A DNA stretch of 64,000 bases from VXYL01 sp963422285 (GTDB lineage Bacteria > Pseudomonadota > Gammaproteobacteria > Pseudomonadales > Azotimanducaceae), in assembly GCA_963422285.2 (NCBI GenBank), contig OY729419.2, positions 868,001 to 932,000 on the forward strand, given 5' to 3'. The notes under the pieces are model-generated. The model had not been told where the DNA came from, ran no database searches, and worked only from the letters and a program-made list of their open reading frames with translations. This document shows positions 18,085 through 27,087 of the stretch, in pieces. Position 1 is the first letter of the stretch; every line of letters begins with the position of its first letter. The position numbers and the translations under genes were made by a program.

Positions 18085-18960
18085 TCAGGCCGCGTACTCG
18101 AAGCAGGCGTTGGAAACCACCACGCGATCCGCCACCCGGGCCTCGAACGCCACCCGTCCGGCCTCCTCTTCCCAAGCGCGCACGGTCAGCGCATCGTCCG
18201 GAAACACCGGCGCGGAGAAACGCACCTTGATGGTCTTGAACCGCGCCGGATCGCCGTCCGCGAGAGCGCCGAGCAGCAGCTGGGCGCACTGGCCGAAGGT
18301 ACACAGGCCGTGCAGGATGGGGGCGTCGAAACCGCCGAAGCGGGCGGCCTCGGGATCGATGTGCAGGGGGTTGTAGTCGCCGGAGAGCCGGTAGATGTGC
18401 GCCTGGTTGTCGGCGACCCGGCCCTGCACGGATACGTCCGGCGCGCGGTCGGGCACTGCCAGCTTCTGCGAATAGGTCTGGCCAGCGCCCTCGAACGGTT
18501 CGATGTCGCCGAGTTTCTCGACCCCGCGCCGAAACGAACCGTTGACCATCTTCACGCACACTTCGCCGGCGGCATCCGCGACCACGCTCTCGAACTCGAC
18601 GAAGCCGTTGCCGCGGCCACGAGGATGGATGCCGATCACCCGGGAACGCACGGACACGGTGCCGGACGTGGGCAGCGGCTTGCGCAGTTCCAGATGGCGT
18701 TCGGCGTCGATGTTCAGCGGCCCGGGCGAGTCGGGCACCAGCTTGCGGTCGATGGGCGCGCCGGCGCCGCCCCAGCGGATGGCGAAGGTGGGAAACACCG
18801 CGAACGCCGGATGTCCCTCGTAGACGAAGCGCAGGTCTCGGCTGCCGATGCCCACTGCGTAGAGCAGCACGTCGCGCTGGTCGTAGGAAATCTTCACTGC
18901 CTCGCCCCAAGGACCAGGCCCGCCTCCGGGCAGGACCTCGAGTGCGTCGTATGTCGCCAT
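18085..18960 (-). CDS. MaoC-type (2-enoyl-CoA hydratase 2-like) double hotdog protein
   Basis: The 291-residue protein has an N-terminal hotdog half with IGSRDLRFVYEG and FPTFAIRWGG, and a C-terminal MaoC half with the hydratase-2 signature SGDYNPLHIDPEAARFGG plus APILHGLCTFG, containing the catalytic Asp and His. This arrangement matches the R-specific enoyl-CoA hydratase part of peroxisomal multifunctional enzyme 2 and of bacterial steroid or fatty acid degradation enzymes. Start ATG 18960 follows GGAGAA; the upstream in-frame ATG at 19032 lacks family similarity. With the crotonase nearby it suggests breakdown of unusual fatty or sterol-like acyl chains; this is inference. Confidence 0.87.
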   Translation of the reverse strand: MATYDALEVLPGGGPGPWGEAVKISYDQRDVLLYAVGIGSRDLRFVYEGHPAFAVFPTFAIRWGGAGAPIDRKLVPDSPGPLNIDAERHLELRKPLPTSGTVSVRSRVIGIHPRGRGNGFVEFESVVADAAGEVCVKMVNGSFRRGVEKLGDIEPFEGAGQTYSQKLAVPDRAPDVSVQGRVADNQAHIYRLSGDYNPLHIDPEAARFGGFDAPILHGLCTFGQCAQLLLGALADGDPARFKTIKVRFSAPVFPDDALTVRAWEEEAGRVAFEARVADRVVVSNACFEYAA

Positions 18961-19065
18961 CGCCGACTGTTCTCCGGTTGGATCAAGCGGCCTACCGTGC
19001 CGGGATGCGGGAGGAAATACAAGCGTCGGCAAAGACGGGTAGTGGCTCAGTTTGAAATTGGATAA

Positions 19066-19160
19066 GCCGGAGCGCTACGGATGCCCGTACATATGGCATC
19101 CGATAGCGTCCTGTGGTTGCGTGGCACAGCATGACGACACGGATTCAAACCGAGACACCG
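19066..19160 (+). repeat. Dispersed repeat, copy 1
   Basis: This ~95-bp intergenic segment shares blocks with 22271-22388: GCGCTACGG, GCATCC(G/A)ATAGCGTCCTG, and a nearly identical TGTGGTTGCG(T/G)GGCACAGC continuing as ATGACGACACGGATTCAAAC and GAGACACCG. Neither copy lies in a recognised gene. It is probably the end of a small mobile or REP-like element. Confidence 0.65.
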
Positions 19161-19249
19161 CCCGAAGTCGGCGCTCCATGCCGAGGATTGCCGAGCAGCG
19201 CGGGGCCCGGGCGGAAAGCCGTTCGTCGCCCATGCGGAAACGAGCTGGC

Positions 19250-19433
19250 CCAGCAGCCGGTGCATTGAGGCAGCCGAAGACGTTCAGAGCGTCGATTTGC
19301 CGAAACCGGACGGCCCCGCGACCGCCACGAAACCACCCCGCTCCAGCCGCGAGGTCCTGATCCAGGACCCGCACGCCGGCGTCGCCTGCCTGGAAGATCT
19401 GCACAGGCCAGTGGCGGAGATGACGTTCCGCAT
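19250..19433 (-). pseudogene. Fragment of a LolD/MacB-type ABC transporter ATPase
   Basis: Across three frames the minus strand encodes the start of a LolD-like ATPase: MRNVISATGLCRS, then FQAGDAGVRVLDQDLA, then LERGGFVAVAGPSGFGKSTL (Walker A), and finally NVFGCLNAP. The order is exactly that of the family (…LDGLDLxVxRGEFVAVMGPSGSGKSTLLNLLGCLDxP), but two frame shifts and loss of everything after residue ~65 make it a relic. It sits between repeat copy 1 and the GH32-like gene. Confidence 0.6.
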
Positions 19434-19524
19434 GGGCGCTGGTCGATAACCTGGCGGAACCGTCCCGCCGGCATCGTCGAACAATGATAGTCTTGCGAAG
19501 CGAATCCTTGTGCTATGGCGTTGC

Positions 19525-21069
19525 ATGGCCGACTACCGCTCGAAAGTTCCCTTCTACCGCTTCCCGGACACCCTGGCCGAGCAGGAGGCGGCGTTGGCGT
19601 CGCATCCGATGATGGAGCGTCTGGCGCGGGCCCGGGAAGCGCTCGCGGGCGACCGGCATCGTCCCATCTACCACTATGTCAACCCGGAAGCCATGCTCAA
19701 CGATCCCAACGGACTGTGCTTCTGGCAAGGCCGCTGGCACCTGTTCTACCAAGCGTATCCGCCGGAGGATCCGCGCCAGCACTGGGGCCATGCGGTCAGC
19801 GACGATTTGATGCATTGGCGGGACCTGCCGTACTGCATCTATCCGCACCCGGAGCAGTGCTGCTATTCCGGCGCCACCCTGGTGGAGAACGACCGGGTGA
19901 TCGCCATGTACCACGGCACCCGGGCCGGCAACATGGTGGCCACCTCCAGCGATCCGCTGCTGCTCAACTGGAGCAAGATCGGCAATGCGCCGGCGATTCC
20001 GATGGCGACGACCGATGGCGAGGGACTGCCGTACCGGGTGTTCGATCCCTGCATCTGGAAGCAGGGCGACTGGTACTACGCGCTGTCGGCAGGGCAGGTT
20101 CCCGAAGGGCCAGAGGGAATGCCGGTGGCCGCGGATTTCCTGTTCCGCTCCCAGGATCTGACGCATTGGGAGTACCTGCATCCCTTCGTCGAGGGCGACC
20201 GCTTCACCCTGGTCGGCGACGACGGCGCCTGCCCGTACTTCTGGCCCATCGGCGAGAGGCACATGCTGCTGTTCTTCAGCCACCTGAGCGGAGGCCAGTA
20301 TCTGCTCGGCGACTACGACACCCAGCGGCAGAAGCTCATCGTCGCCGGCGCGGGCAAATTCAACATGGGGCCGGTGGGGCCAGGTGGCGTCCATGCGCCA
20401 TCGGCCACTCCTGACGGACGCGACATCGTCGTCATCTTCAACATGAACCCCGGCAAACCCACCGCCGGCTGGAATCAGATCATGGGCTTGCCGCGACGGC
20501 TGTCCCTGGACGACGCCGGCGAACTGCGCATGGAACCCGTCGCGGCGGCGGCGTCGTGCCGCAAGGTTCGCCAAGGGGGTGCGCCGCGCCAGCTGCCTGC
20601 CAACCAGGAGATCGTCCTCGACGGCGTCGGCGGCGACGCCATCGAAATCAGCGCCGCCGTGGCACCCGGTCCGGCATCGATGGTGGAATTGAACGTGCTG
20701 CGCTCGCCCAATGCCGAAGAGCATACCCGCGTCGCCTTCTACCGCGAGCGCGGCTACCGGGATGCCGCGCGGCGAACGAAGCATCGGGAGAGCCTCGTAA
20801 CCCTGGACACCTCCTACTCGTCGATATCGCCGGATGTCCGCTGCCGTGCGCCGGAGACCGCCCGTGTGCGGCTCGGCCCCGACGAGCCGCTGCAACTACG
20901 GGTGTTCGTGGATCGGAGCATCGTCGAAGTGTTCGTCAACGATCGGCAGTGCGTGGCGGCACGGGTCTATCCGGACCGCGCCGACAGCACCGGCATCTCG
21001 CTGCGCTCCCAAGGCGCTGCCAGCGAGCTTGCGCGCCTGGACATCTGGGAGATGGCGTCGATCTATTGA
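19525..21069 (+). CDS. GH32-like beta-fructosidase family protein with altered active site
   Basis: The 514-residue protein has a five-blade GH32 catalytic domain and a C-terminal GH32 beta-sandwich (LRVFVDRSIVEVFVNDRQC). The nucleophile motif is intact (MLNDPNGLCFW), and HWGHAVSDDLMHW is typical. However, the RDP block reads VFDPCIW and the acid/base ECP block reads DDGACPYFWP, so the expected catalytic Glu is replaced by Ala. I think a marine GH32 subgroup shares this change, but I could not check. GH32 enzymes cleave sucrose or fructans; with the altered residue the activity is uncertain. Start ATG 19525 (MADYRSK) is preferred; a further ATG-less start at 19510 is possible. No signal peptide is seen, so it is probably cytoplasmic. 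Confidence 0.82.
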   Translation: MADYRSKVPFYRFPDTLAEQEAALASHPMMERLARAREALAGDRHRPIYHYVNPEAMLNDPNGLCFWQGRWHLFYQAYPPEDPRQHWGHAVSDDLMHWRDLPYCIYPHPEQCCYSGATLVENDRVIAMYHGTRAGNMVATSSDPLLLNWSKIGNAPAIPMATTDGEGLPYRVFDPCIWKQGDWYYALSAGQVPEGPEGMPVAADFLFRSQDLTHWEYLHPFVEGDRFTLVGDDGACPYFWPIGERHMLLFFSHLSGGQYLLGDYDTQRQKLIVAGAGKFNMGPVGPGGVHAPSATPDGRDIVVIFNMNPGKPTAGWNQIMGLPRRLSLDDAGELRMEPVAAAASCRKVRQGGAPRQLPANQEIVLDGVGGDAIEISAAVAPGPASMVELNVLRSPNAEEHTRVAFYRERGYRDAARRTKHRESLVTLDTSYSSISPDVRCRAPETARVRLGPDEPLQLRVFVDRSIVEVFVNDRQCVAARVYPDRADSTGISLRSQGAASELARLDIWEMASIY

Positions 21070-21081
21070 CTGGCCCGAGGC

Positions 21082-22203
21082 TCACTGCCCGGCATAGGCC
21101 ACGCGGTAGATGCGCCCGCCTTGGTCGTCGGAGATCAGCAGGCTGCCGTCGGCGGCCACGAGCACGTCGTTGGGTCTGCCGGACGCCCGCTGGCCGTCCA
21201 GCCAGACATCGACGAAGGGCGCGTAGTCAAAACCCGAATCCGTAGCGCGCAGCACGCTGACGCGGAAGCCCACTTTCGAGGAGCGGTTCCAGGAGCCGTG
21301 CTCGGCGATGAACAGCGCGTTGTGGTATTGCGCTGGGAAGCGTCCGCTGCGGGCTGGCTGTTCCGGCGTCGAAGGGCCGAGGTTGTAGAAGGCGATGCCT
21401 AGAGCCGCCGAGTGGGCCTGGATCTCGGCCTCGGGCGCTACGTAGTCGGCAGGGGCGTGGCCGGCGCCGAAGCGAGGATCGGCGATGGCGGCGCCGTGGA
21501 TGTGCGGGTAGCCGTAGTGGGCGCCGGGAGTGATGGCCTGGTTGACTTCCTCCGGCGGCACATCGTCGCCCATCATATCGCGGCCATTGTCGGTGAACCA
21601 CAATTTGCCGGTGTCCGGGTGCCAAGCCATGCCTACGGAGTTGCGTACGCCGCGGGCGTAGATCGAGGTCTCGCCGGTGCGAGGATCCATGCGCAGGATG
21701 CTGGCGAAGCGCGGATCCTCCGACAGGCAGATGTTGCAAGGCGCCCCGACGGGAACGTACAGATAGCCGTCCGGCCCCGCCGACAGATACTTCCAGCCGT
21801 GGTGCATCCTGTCCGGCAGCGCGTCCGTCACCGTCTGCGGTTCGGGATCGTCGCGAAAGGTGCGCTCGATGCCCGCATAGCGCAGCACCCGGTCCAGCGC
21901 CGCCACGTAGAGGTCGCCATCGAGCAGCGCCAGCCCGCTCGGCATGGTCAAGCCGCTGGCGAAAGCAACCACCTCGGGCTCGCACTGCCAAGTCTCGTCC
22001 AGCACCACGGCGTAGAGCTTGCCGGCTCGTCGAGTGCCCACCAGCAGCAGGCCGGAATCGGCAAGCGCCATTTGGCGAGCATTCGGCACCTCGTCGGTCA
22101 CCACCGACAGCGCGAAGCCCGGCACCACGCCATCCTCGGCCGAGGCAAGAGCCGCCGACCAGGACAGCAGAAGCCCTAGGAAAGGCAGAATCGTGCGCGA
22201 CAT
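21082..22203 (-). CDS. PQQ-type soluble aldose sugar dehydrogenase family beta-propeller
   Basis: The 373-residue protein starts with a clear Sec signal peptide (MSRTILPFLGLLLSWSAALA) and is thus periplasmic. The mature part is a six-bladed propeller of the sorbosone/glucose dehydrogenase (GSDH) type: HHGWKYLSAGPDGYLYVPVG, RNSVGMAWHPDTGKLWFTDNGRD and FIAEHGSWNRS are family landmarks, the last bearing the His/Trp stretch near the cofactor. Such proteins oxidise sugars or sorbosone with PQQ, though many lack a proven substrate. It is convergent with the GH32-like gene (12-base gap), not co-transcribed. Start ATG 22203 is set by the signal peptide; an in-frame ATG at 22239 is an alternative. Confidence 0.87.
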   Translation of the reverse strand: MSRTILPFLGLLLSWSAALASAEDGVVPGFALSVVTDEVPNARQMALADSGLLLVGTRRAGKLYAVVLDETWQCEPEVVAFASGLTMPSGLALLDGDLYVAALDRVLRYAGIERTFRDDPEPQTVTDALPDRMHHGWKYLSAGPDGYLYVPVGAPCNICLSEDPRFASILRMDPRTGETSIYARGVRNSVGMAWHPDTGKLWFTDNGRDMMGDDVPPEEVNQAITPGAHYGYPHIHGAAIADPRFGAGHAPADYVAPEAEIQAHSAALGIAFYNLGPSTPEQPARSGRFPAQYHNALFIAEHGSWNRSSKVGFRVSVLRATDSGFDYAPFVDVWLDGQRASGRPNDVLVAADGSLLISDDQGGRIYRVAYAGQ

Positions 22204-22270
22204 GGCGTCAGTGTGGCGTATTCGCCAGGGCGAATGCAAGGCCTACGGCCCTTCGGTAGTGCGTTGGACA

Positions 22271-22388
22271 GCCGAGGGCGCTACGGGAAGCCACTACATA
22301 GGGCATAGGGCATCCAATAGCGTCCTGCGCCCTGCTTCTTGTGGTTGCGGGGCACAGCATGACGACACGGATTCAAACTGAGACACCG
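22271..22388 (+). repeat. Dispersed repeat, copy 2
   Basis: This is the second copy of the element at 19066-19160. It contains an additional 13-14 bases (around CGCCCTGCTTCTTG) between the GCGTCCTG and GTGGTTGCG blocks. It lies in the 457-base gap between the sugar dehydrogenase start and the ferritin-like gene's end; in the rest of that gap (22389-22660) I see no gene. Confidence 0.65.
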
Positions 22389-22660
22389 GCCTTCCGCATC
22401 GGCGACGGCCTCAATGCAGGCCGCGAGCACCGCCCAGCCGGCGAGACCCGCAATGCCGCCACCAAGATGAAACCGCCGAGCCGGCATCGGGAACGAAAGC
22501 GCCAACTGCGGAAGCGGCCCGCAGCCAGTTCCATACGGAGCCGCAGGCAAGGGGGAGACCGCTGCCGAGCCACGGCCGGATAGATCGCCCCCGCCCGAAA
22601 ACCACTCGCGGGCAACGGCAAGAGTCCGCGAAGGCGTCTTGAGATCGACCCGCCTCGCGC

Positions 22661-23200
22661 TTAGCTTGCGAACCCTTCAAGCATCCCGGCGAGATCGTCG
22701 GCATGCTCCTCTTCCATCGCCAGGATGCCCTCCAACATGCGCCGGGTGGTGGAATCGTCGTTGCCGAGATAGGCGATCATCTCCCGGTAGGAGTCGATGG
22801 CGATGCGTTCGGCCACGAGATCTTCGCGGATCATGTCCATCAGGTTCTGGCCTTCCACGTATTCGGAGTGGCTGCGCGACAGCATCCCCTCGGGCGAGAA
22901 CTCGGGTTCGCCGCCAAGCTGCACGATGCGAGCGGCGATCTCGTCGGCGTGGCCTTGCTCCTCGTTGGCATGCTGGAGGAACTCCTGCGCCGCCGAATCC
23001 GCGTTGATGCCGGTGGCCATGTAGTAGTGGCGCTTGTAGCGCAGCACACAGACGATCTCGGTGGCCAACGACTCGTTCAAGAGGCGCAGCACCACGGCTC
23101 GGTCGGCGGCGTATCCTTCGGTCACCGCGCCACGTTCGAGATGGCGGCGGGCGCGCTCGCGGATGGTTCGAATGTCGGTCAGAAAGGGTTTGTCGGCCAT
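22661..23200 (-). CDS. Bacterioferritin/ferritin-like diiron protein
   Basis: The 179-residue protein is an all-helical four-helix ferritin-like protein. The metal ligands are visible as NESLATEIVCVLRYKRHYY (Glu), FLQHANEEQGHADEIAARIV (ExxH), then DLVAERIAIDSYREMI and MEEEHADDLAGML (second ExxH). The helix spacing and the length match bacterioferritin and related iron-storage or diiron proteins, although the heme-ligating Met cannot be assigned. It starts at ATG 23200 with GGAG upstream. Upstream, toward the divergent K+ channel gene, lies the unusual C37 run, which could affect its promoter. Confidence 0.87.
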   Translation of the reverse strand: MADKPFLTDIRTIRERARRHLERGAVTEGYAADRAVVLRLLNESLATEIVCVLRYKRHYYMATGINADSAAQEFLQHANEEQGHADEIAARIVQLGGEPEFSPEGMLSRSHSEYVEGQNLMDMIREDLVAERIAIDSYREMIAYLGNDDSTTRRMLEGILAMEEEHADDLAGMLEGFAS

Positions 23201-23367
23201 GGAACAGCTCCTGTCGGTACGCATGCGCAGCGCCGGTTTCCTTGACGCGGGGCGAGGTTGGCAAATCAATCGAGTGTCGTGGCCGGTTAGGGCCATGGCA
23301 GCCGTAGATGCATCGGCATCGGCGGGAAATCATAGTCGCTTTCGCTGGGCATTTCGCGTCGGCTCTT

Positions 23368-23408
<41 letters not shown>

Positions 23409-23501
23409 CAGCAAGCAGACGGCTGTCGAAGAATGTCGCCATCGCCACCATGCGGCCAAACCTTTTGTCGGGTCGCTGCCGATCGGCTAGGCTAGCGCAC
23501 T

Positions 23502-24212
23502 GTGAAACGCCTCGCCGACATCGTCCAACGCAGCGACACGCCGGCGGGCCGGGTGTTCGACTTCTGCGTTCTCGGGCTGATTCTCTATTCGATAGCGACC
23601 TTCTCCATCGAGACCCTGCCTGCCTTGTCGGACGGCGCGAAAGCCGTGCTGAACATCTCCGAAGTGGCAGTTACGCTGCTGTTCACGTTGGAATACGTTC
23701 TGCGCCTCGCCACCGCGCCCGGCAAGCTGCGCTACGTCTTCAGCTTCTACGGCATCGTCGATCTGCTGGCCATCGTGCCGTTCTATCTGTCCCTTGGCAG
23801 CCTGGATCTTCGCGTCGTGCGGGTGGTGCGGGTATTCCGCATCCTGAAGGTCCTGCGCTATAGCCAGGCCATGGCGCGATTCGGGCGAGCGTTGACGATG
23901 GCCAAGGAGGAAATCCTGCTGTATCTGCTGGCCTCCGGCATTCTGCTCTACCTGTCGGCGGTGGGCATCTACTACTTCGAGCACGACGCCCAGCCGGAGC
24001 ACTTCCAGTCCATCCTGCACAGCCTGTGGTGGGCGGTGACGACGCTCACCACCGTCGGCTACGGCGATTTCTACCCCATCACGCCGGGCGGCAAGCTGTT
24101 CACCTTCCTGGTGCTGGTATGCGGCTTGGGGGTGGTGGCTGTGCCATCCGGACTGGTCGCTGCGGCGCTATCCAAGGTGCGTCAGGAAGAGGACGCGACG
24201 GAGAGTCCATGA
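23502..24212 (+). CDS. Voltage-gated potassium channel (Kv-type ion transporter)
   Basis: The 236-residue protein has six transmembrane segments. S4 is RVVRVVRVFRILKVLR, with Arg at every third position as a voltage sensor. The pore loop carries the K+ selectivity filter TTLTTVGYGDFYP, followed by the S6 helix GKLFTFLVLVCGLGVVAVPSGLV. It belongs to the bacterial KvAP/Kch-like ion transporters and should assemble as a tetramer in the inner membrane to conduct K+. The start codon is GTG 23502. Its stop overlaps the start of the DinG gene by four bases (ATGA), so the two are translationally coupled. Confidence 0.92.
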   Translation: MKRLADIVQRSDTPAGRVFDFCVLGLILYSIATFSIETLPALSDGAKAVLNISEVAVTLLFTLEYVLRLATAPGKLRYVFSFYGIVDLLAIVPFYLSLGSLDLRVVRVVRVFRILKVLRYSQAMARFGRALTMAKEEILLYLLASGILLYLSAVGIYYFEHDAQPEHFQSILHSLWWAVTTLTTVGYGDFYPITPGGKLFTFLVLVCGLGVVAVPSGLVAAALSKVRQEEDATESP

Positions 24213-26302
24213 GCGAGCCGGCGCAAGCTCTGGAAAGGAGACTGACCGACGAGTTGAAGGCCGAGATCCAGGACGCCTACCGCAACTGGCTCGGCAGCCG
24301 CGGCTTCAAGCCGCGCCGGGGCCAGCGGCAGATGATCGCCGACATCGCCCGCGCCTTGACTGCCGACGAGGATCGGCGCTGCGTGATCGAGGCCGGCACC
24401 GGCACCGGCAAGACCGTCGCCTACTGTCTGGCGGCGATCCCCATCGCCAAGGCGCTGGGCAAGCGGGTGGTGATCTCCACCGCCACGGTGGCGCTGCAGG
24501 AGCAGGTAGTGCTGCGCGACCTGCCGGATCTGCAGCGGCATGCCGGCTTCGACTTCACCTTCATCCTGGCCAAGGGCCGCGGCCGCTACGTCTGCCTGAA
24601 ACGGCTCGACGACCGCCTCGCCTTCAGCGATCAGCGCGAAGCGCCGCTGTTCACACCGCCCGCTGCCGAAGATCTGGACATCTATCGACGACTGCAAGCG
24701 GCCTTCGCCGACGGCACCTGGGAGGGCGACCTCGATAGCTGGACGGAGGGCCTGCCCCGCAAGGCCTGGACGCCGATCACCAATGATCGCGCCGGCTGCG
24801 GCGCCGGCAGATGCGGCTACTACCGTCAATGCCCGTTCTTCAAGGCTCGGCGGCAGGTCGCCGAAGCCGACGTGGTGGTGGCCAACCACGATCTCGTGCT
24901 GGCGGATCTGAGCATGGGCGGCGGCGTAGTGCTGCCGCCCCCCGAAGAAGCCGTCTTCGTGCTCGACGAGGCGCACCATCTGCCGGAGAAGACCCGCGAG
25001 CATTTCACGCGGAATGCCCGGCTGCGCACCTCGAAGGACTGGCTCGGCCAAGTGGCCGCCAGCATCGATACCATGAATCGGCGCTTCAACCAGCCCCGCG
25101 AAATCGAACGCGCCGCCAAACGCCTTGCCGCGGAAAACGAAGACTTGCGGCAGCTGCTGGCCGATGTCGAGACCATGGCGCAGGCTCTGCCCTTCACTCG
25201 GCGCGACCAGCGCAGCGAAGTCCACCGCTTTCCCTTGGGCAGGATTCCGCCGCCGCTGGCCGAACGGTCGCAGTCGCTGGGCAAGGCGTTCGGCGCTGTC
25301 GCCGACATCCTCGAAGAACTGCAGGCGGCGCTGGCAGAGGCGATGGACCAGTCGCTGAACTGGGACAACGCCGAGCAGGCGGAAAACTGGCTGCCGGCGA
25401 TCGGTCAACTTGCCGGACGGGCGATCGCTGGCGCTGGACTATTCGGCGACTACGGCGCGGATGCACAACGTTCGGCGGCTCGCTGGGCCGCTCGGCTGGC
25501 AGCCGAAGACGGCGACGAGGTGGAGTTCGCCAGCGCTCCCCTGGATCCGGGCGACATCCTCGGCACGACGCTGTGGGACGCCTGCTACGGGGCTGTCGCC
25601 ACCTCGGCGACGCTGTGCGCGCTAGGCAAGTTCGATCGTTTCCTGGAGAACGCGGGGCTGGCCGCCGATACGCGCCAGTCGCGCATCCCCAGCCCTTTCG
25701 ACTTTCCGCGCATCGCCACCTTTTCGGTGCCGCCGATGCGCTCGGACCCCAGCGACGCCGCCACGCATACCCAAGAGCTGGCATCGATGCTGCCGGAGCT
25801 GCTCGCCTTGGAGCCCAGCGCATTGGCGCTGTTCACCTCCTGGCGCCAGTTCAACGCCGTGGTGGACTCGCTGCCGAAGGATGTCCTCGAGCGTTGCCAT
25901 GTGCAGGACACGGCATCCAAGCAGCGCTTGCTGCAGGCTCACCGCCAAGCCGTCGATGCCGGCGAGAACAGCTATCTGTTCGGCCTCGCCAGCTTCGCCG
26001 AGGGGATCGATCTGCCGGGCGACTACTGCCGCCACGTCATCATCGCCAAGATCCCCTTCGCCGTGCCGGACGATCCGGTGGACGAGGCCGTGGCCGAATG
26101 GCTGGAGAGCCAGGGCCGCAATCCCTTCTTCGAACTATCCGTGCCGGAAGCGTCGCTGCGCCTGGTGCAGGCCTGCGGCCGACTCATCCGCCACGAAGAC
26201 GACGGTGGACGCATTACCCTGCTCGACCGCCGCGTCGTCACTCGTCGCTACGGCCAATCGCTGCTGGCCTCGCTGCCGCGGTACCGGTTCGAGATGGATT
26301 GA
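24209..26302 (+). CDS. dinG: DinG/XPD-family ATP-dependent DNA helicase
   Basis: The 697-residue protein has Walker A EAGTGTGKTVAYC, the iron-sulfur insertion with Cys residues in GRYVCLKR and AGCGAGRCGYYRQCPFF, and a DEAH box (VLDEAHH). The C-terminal helicase half ends with ARTIGQACGRLIRH-like LVQACGRLIRHEDDGG. This is the DinG/YoaA class of Fe-S superfamily 2 helicases, which unwind DNA with R-loops or forks in repair. The ATG at 24209 lies in an ATGA overlap with the K+ channel stop. It is convergent with the broken doxX gene (10-base gap). YoaA versus DinG cannot be separated with certainty. Confidence 0.9.
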   Translation: MSEPAQALERRLTDELKAEIQDAYRNWLGSRGFKPRRGQRQMIADIARALTADEDRRCVIEAGTGTGKTVAYCLAAIPIAKALGKRVVISTATVALQEQVVLRDLPDLQRHAGFDFTFILAKGRGRYVCLKRLDDRLAFSDQREAPLFTPPAAEDLDIYRRLQAAFADGTWEGDLDSWTEGLPRKAWTPITNDRAGCGAGRCGYYRQCPFFKARRQVAEADVVVANHDLVLADLSMGGGVVLPPPEEAVFVLDEAHHLPEKTREHFTRNARLRTSKDWLGQVAASIDTMNRRFNQPREIERAAKRLAAENEDLRQLLADVETMAQALPFTRRDQRSEVHRFPLGRIPPPLAERSQSLGKAFGAVADILEELQAALAEAMDQSLNWDNAEQAENWLPAIGQLAGRAIAGAGLFGDYGADAQRSAARWAARLAAEDGDEVEFASAPLDPGDILGTTLWDACYGAVATSATLCALGKFDRFLENAGLAADTRQSRIPSPFDFPRIATFSVPPMRSDPSDAATHTQELASMLPELLALEPSALALFTSWRQFNAVVDSLPKDVLERCHVQDTASKQRLLQAHRQAVDAGENSYLFGLASFAEGIDLPGDYCRHVIIAKIPFAVPDDPVDEAVAEWLESQGRNPFFELSVPEASLRLVQACGRLIRHEDDGGRITLLDRRVVTRRYGQSLLASLPRYRFEMD

Positions 26303-26312
26303 CGCGGCTGCC

Positions 26313-27034
26313 CTACTCGCCCGCCTGCTCGCTGGCCTTCTTGCCGAACCATCGGGCCAGCAGGTAGTCGACGCTGGTGAACCGCCCTAACCCGGTGCAG
26401 AACAGCGACAGCAGCATGACGAAGCACATGGCCGCGAACTCGATGCCGTTGTTGAGGATGGCCACCGGCCCGCGCCCCAGCCAAGCGTAGTTGCGGTGCT
26501 CGCGCAGGATGGAGAGCACCTGCGCCTTGCGCGCCGCGGCCTCCATGACGCGTTCGTTGGCCAGCCAGATCGACGGGTCCGAGATGGCCAGCCAGCCATT
26601 CTGCCAATGTACGCCGAGGGCGGCTACGAGCAGGATGACCACCAGCGGCGCCGTCGCTAGCCGGGTACCCAGGCCCACCGGCAGGAGCGCTCCGCCGGCC
26701 AGCTCGGCGGACATGGCCAGAAACGCCATCGCCCATGGCAGCGGCATGCCCAGGCTGTCGCCGAACCAGCTGACCGTGTTTTCAAAGGGGAGTTATATAC
26801 AACACTGACCTAGACACTTTATATAGTAGCCATGACTTGAAAAAACACCGTATATCGTATCTTGGATATTCAAGCATATAGTTCCTTTTCAAAGCCTACG
26901 AGCTTGGTTCAGCCAGCCTGCATCATCACCGGCGCCAATATCAGGCGCAGCAGCAGTGGCACCACCCCATCGAGCAAGCGCAGCTTGTCGAAGGCGGTGC
27001 CGTAGAAACGGTTGTAGGCAGTAATGGGCTCCAT
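26313..27034 (-). pseudogene. HvfX-like DoxX family membrane protein, broken by a MITE and an internal stop
   Basis: The N-terminal part starts at ATG 27034: MEPITAYNRFYGTAFDKLR, then a TM segment, up to MMQAG, where a TGA (26909-26911) replaces an expected Trp codon, then TKLVGF. A 98-bp AT-rich insert plus 9-bp duplication follows, and the frame resumes with ENTVSWFGDSLGMPLPW, HWQNGWLAISD, ILNNGIEFAAMCFVMLLSLF and FTSVDYLL. The joined sequence matches DoxX proteins of the HvfX type, which are linked to copper-binding peptide maturation in other bacteria. No hvfA/B/C partner is nearby. The 3' part alone still reads open from ATG 26747 (144 residues) but lacks the first TM helices. Confidence 0.85.
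26788..26885. mobile_element. 98-bp AT-rich MITE inserted in doxX
   Basis: The insert is far more AT-rich than its surroundings. It is flanked by 9-bp direct repeats TTTTCAAAG at 26779-26787 and 26886-26894, a target-site duplication. The ends are imperfect inverted repeats: GG(G)AGTTATATAC at the left and GGAACTATATGC read inward from the right. No coding capacity. Removing the insert and one repeat restores the DoxX reading frame exactly at this point. Confidence 0.85.
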
Positions 27035-27087
27035 GGCGGCCGCCCCTCGATAGAATCCACAGGTTTCGACAACAGTGGCGCGATTCC

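Noticed and set aside
16631..18376. 581-codon His/Gln-rich plus-strand open frame
   Set aside because: It is the antisense of the MATE and MaoC genes; its His-rich composition is a reflection of their codons.
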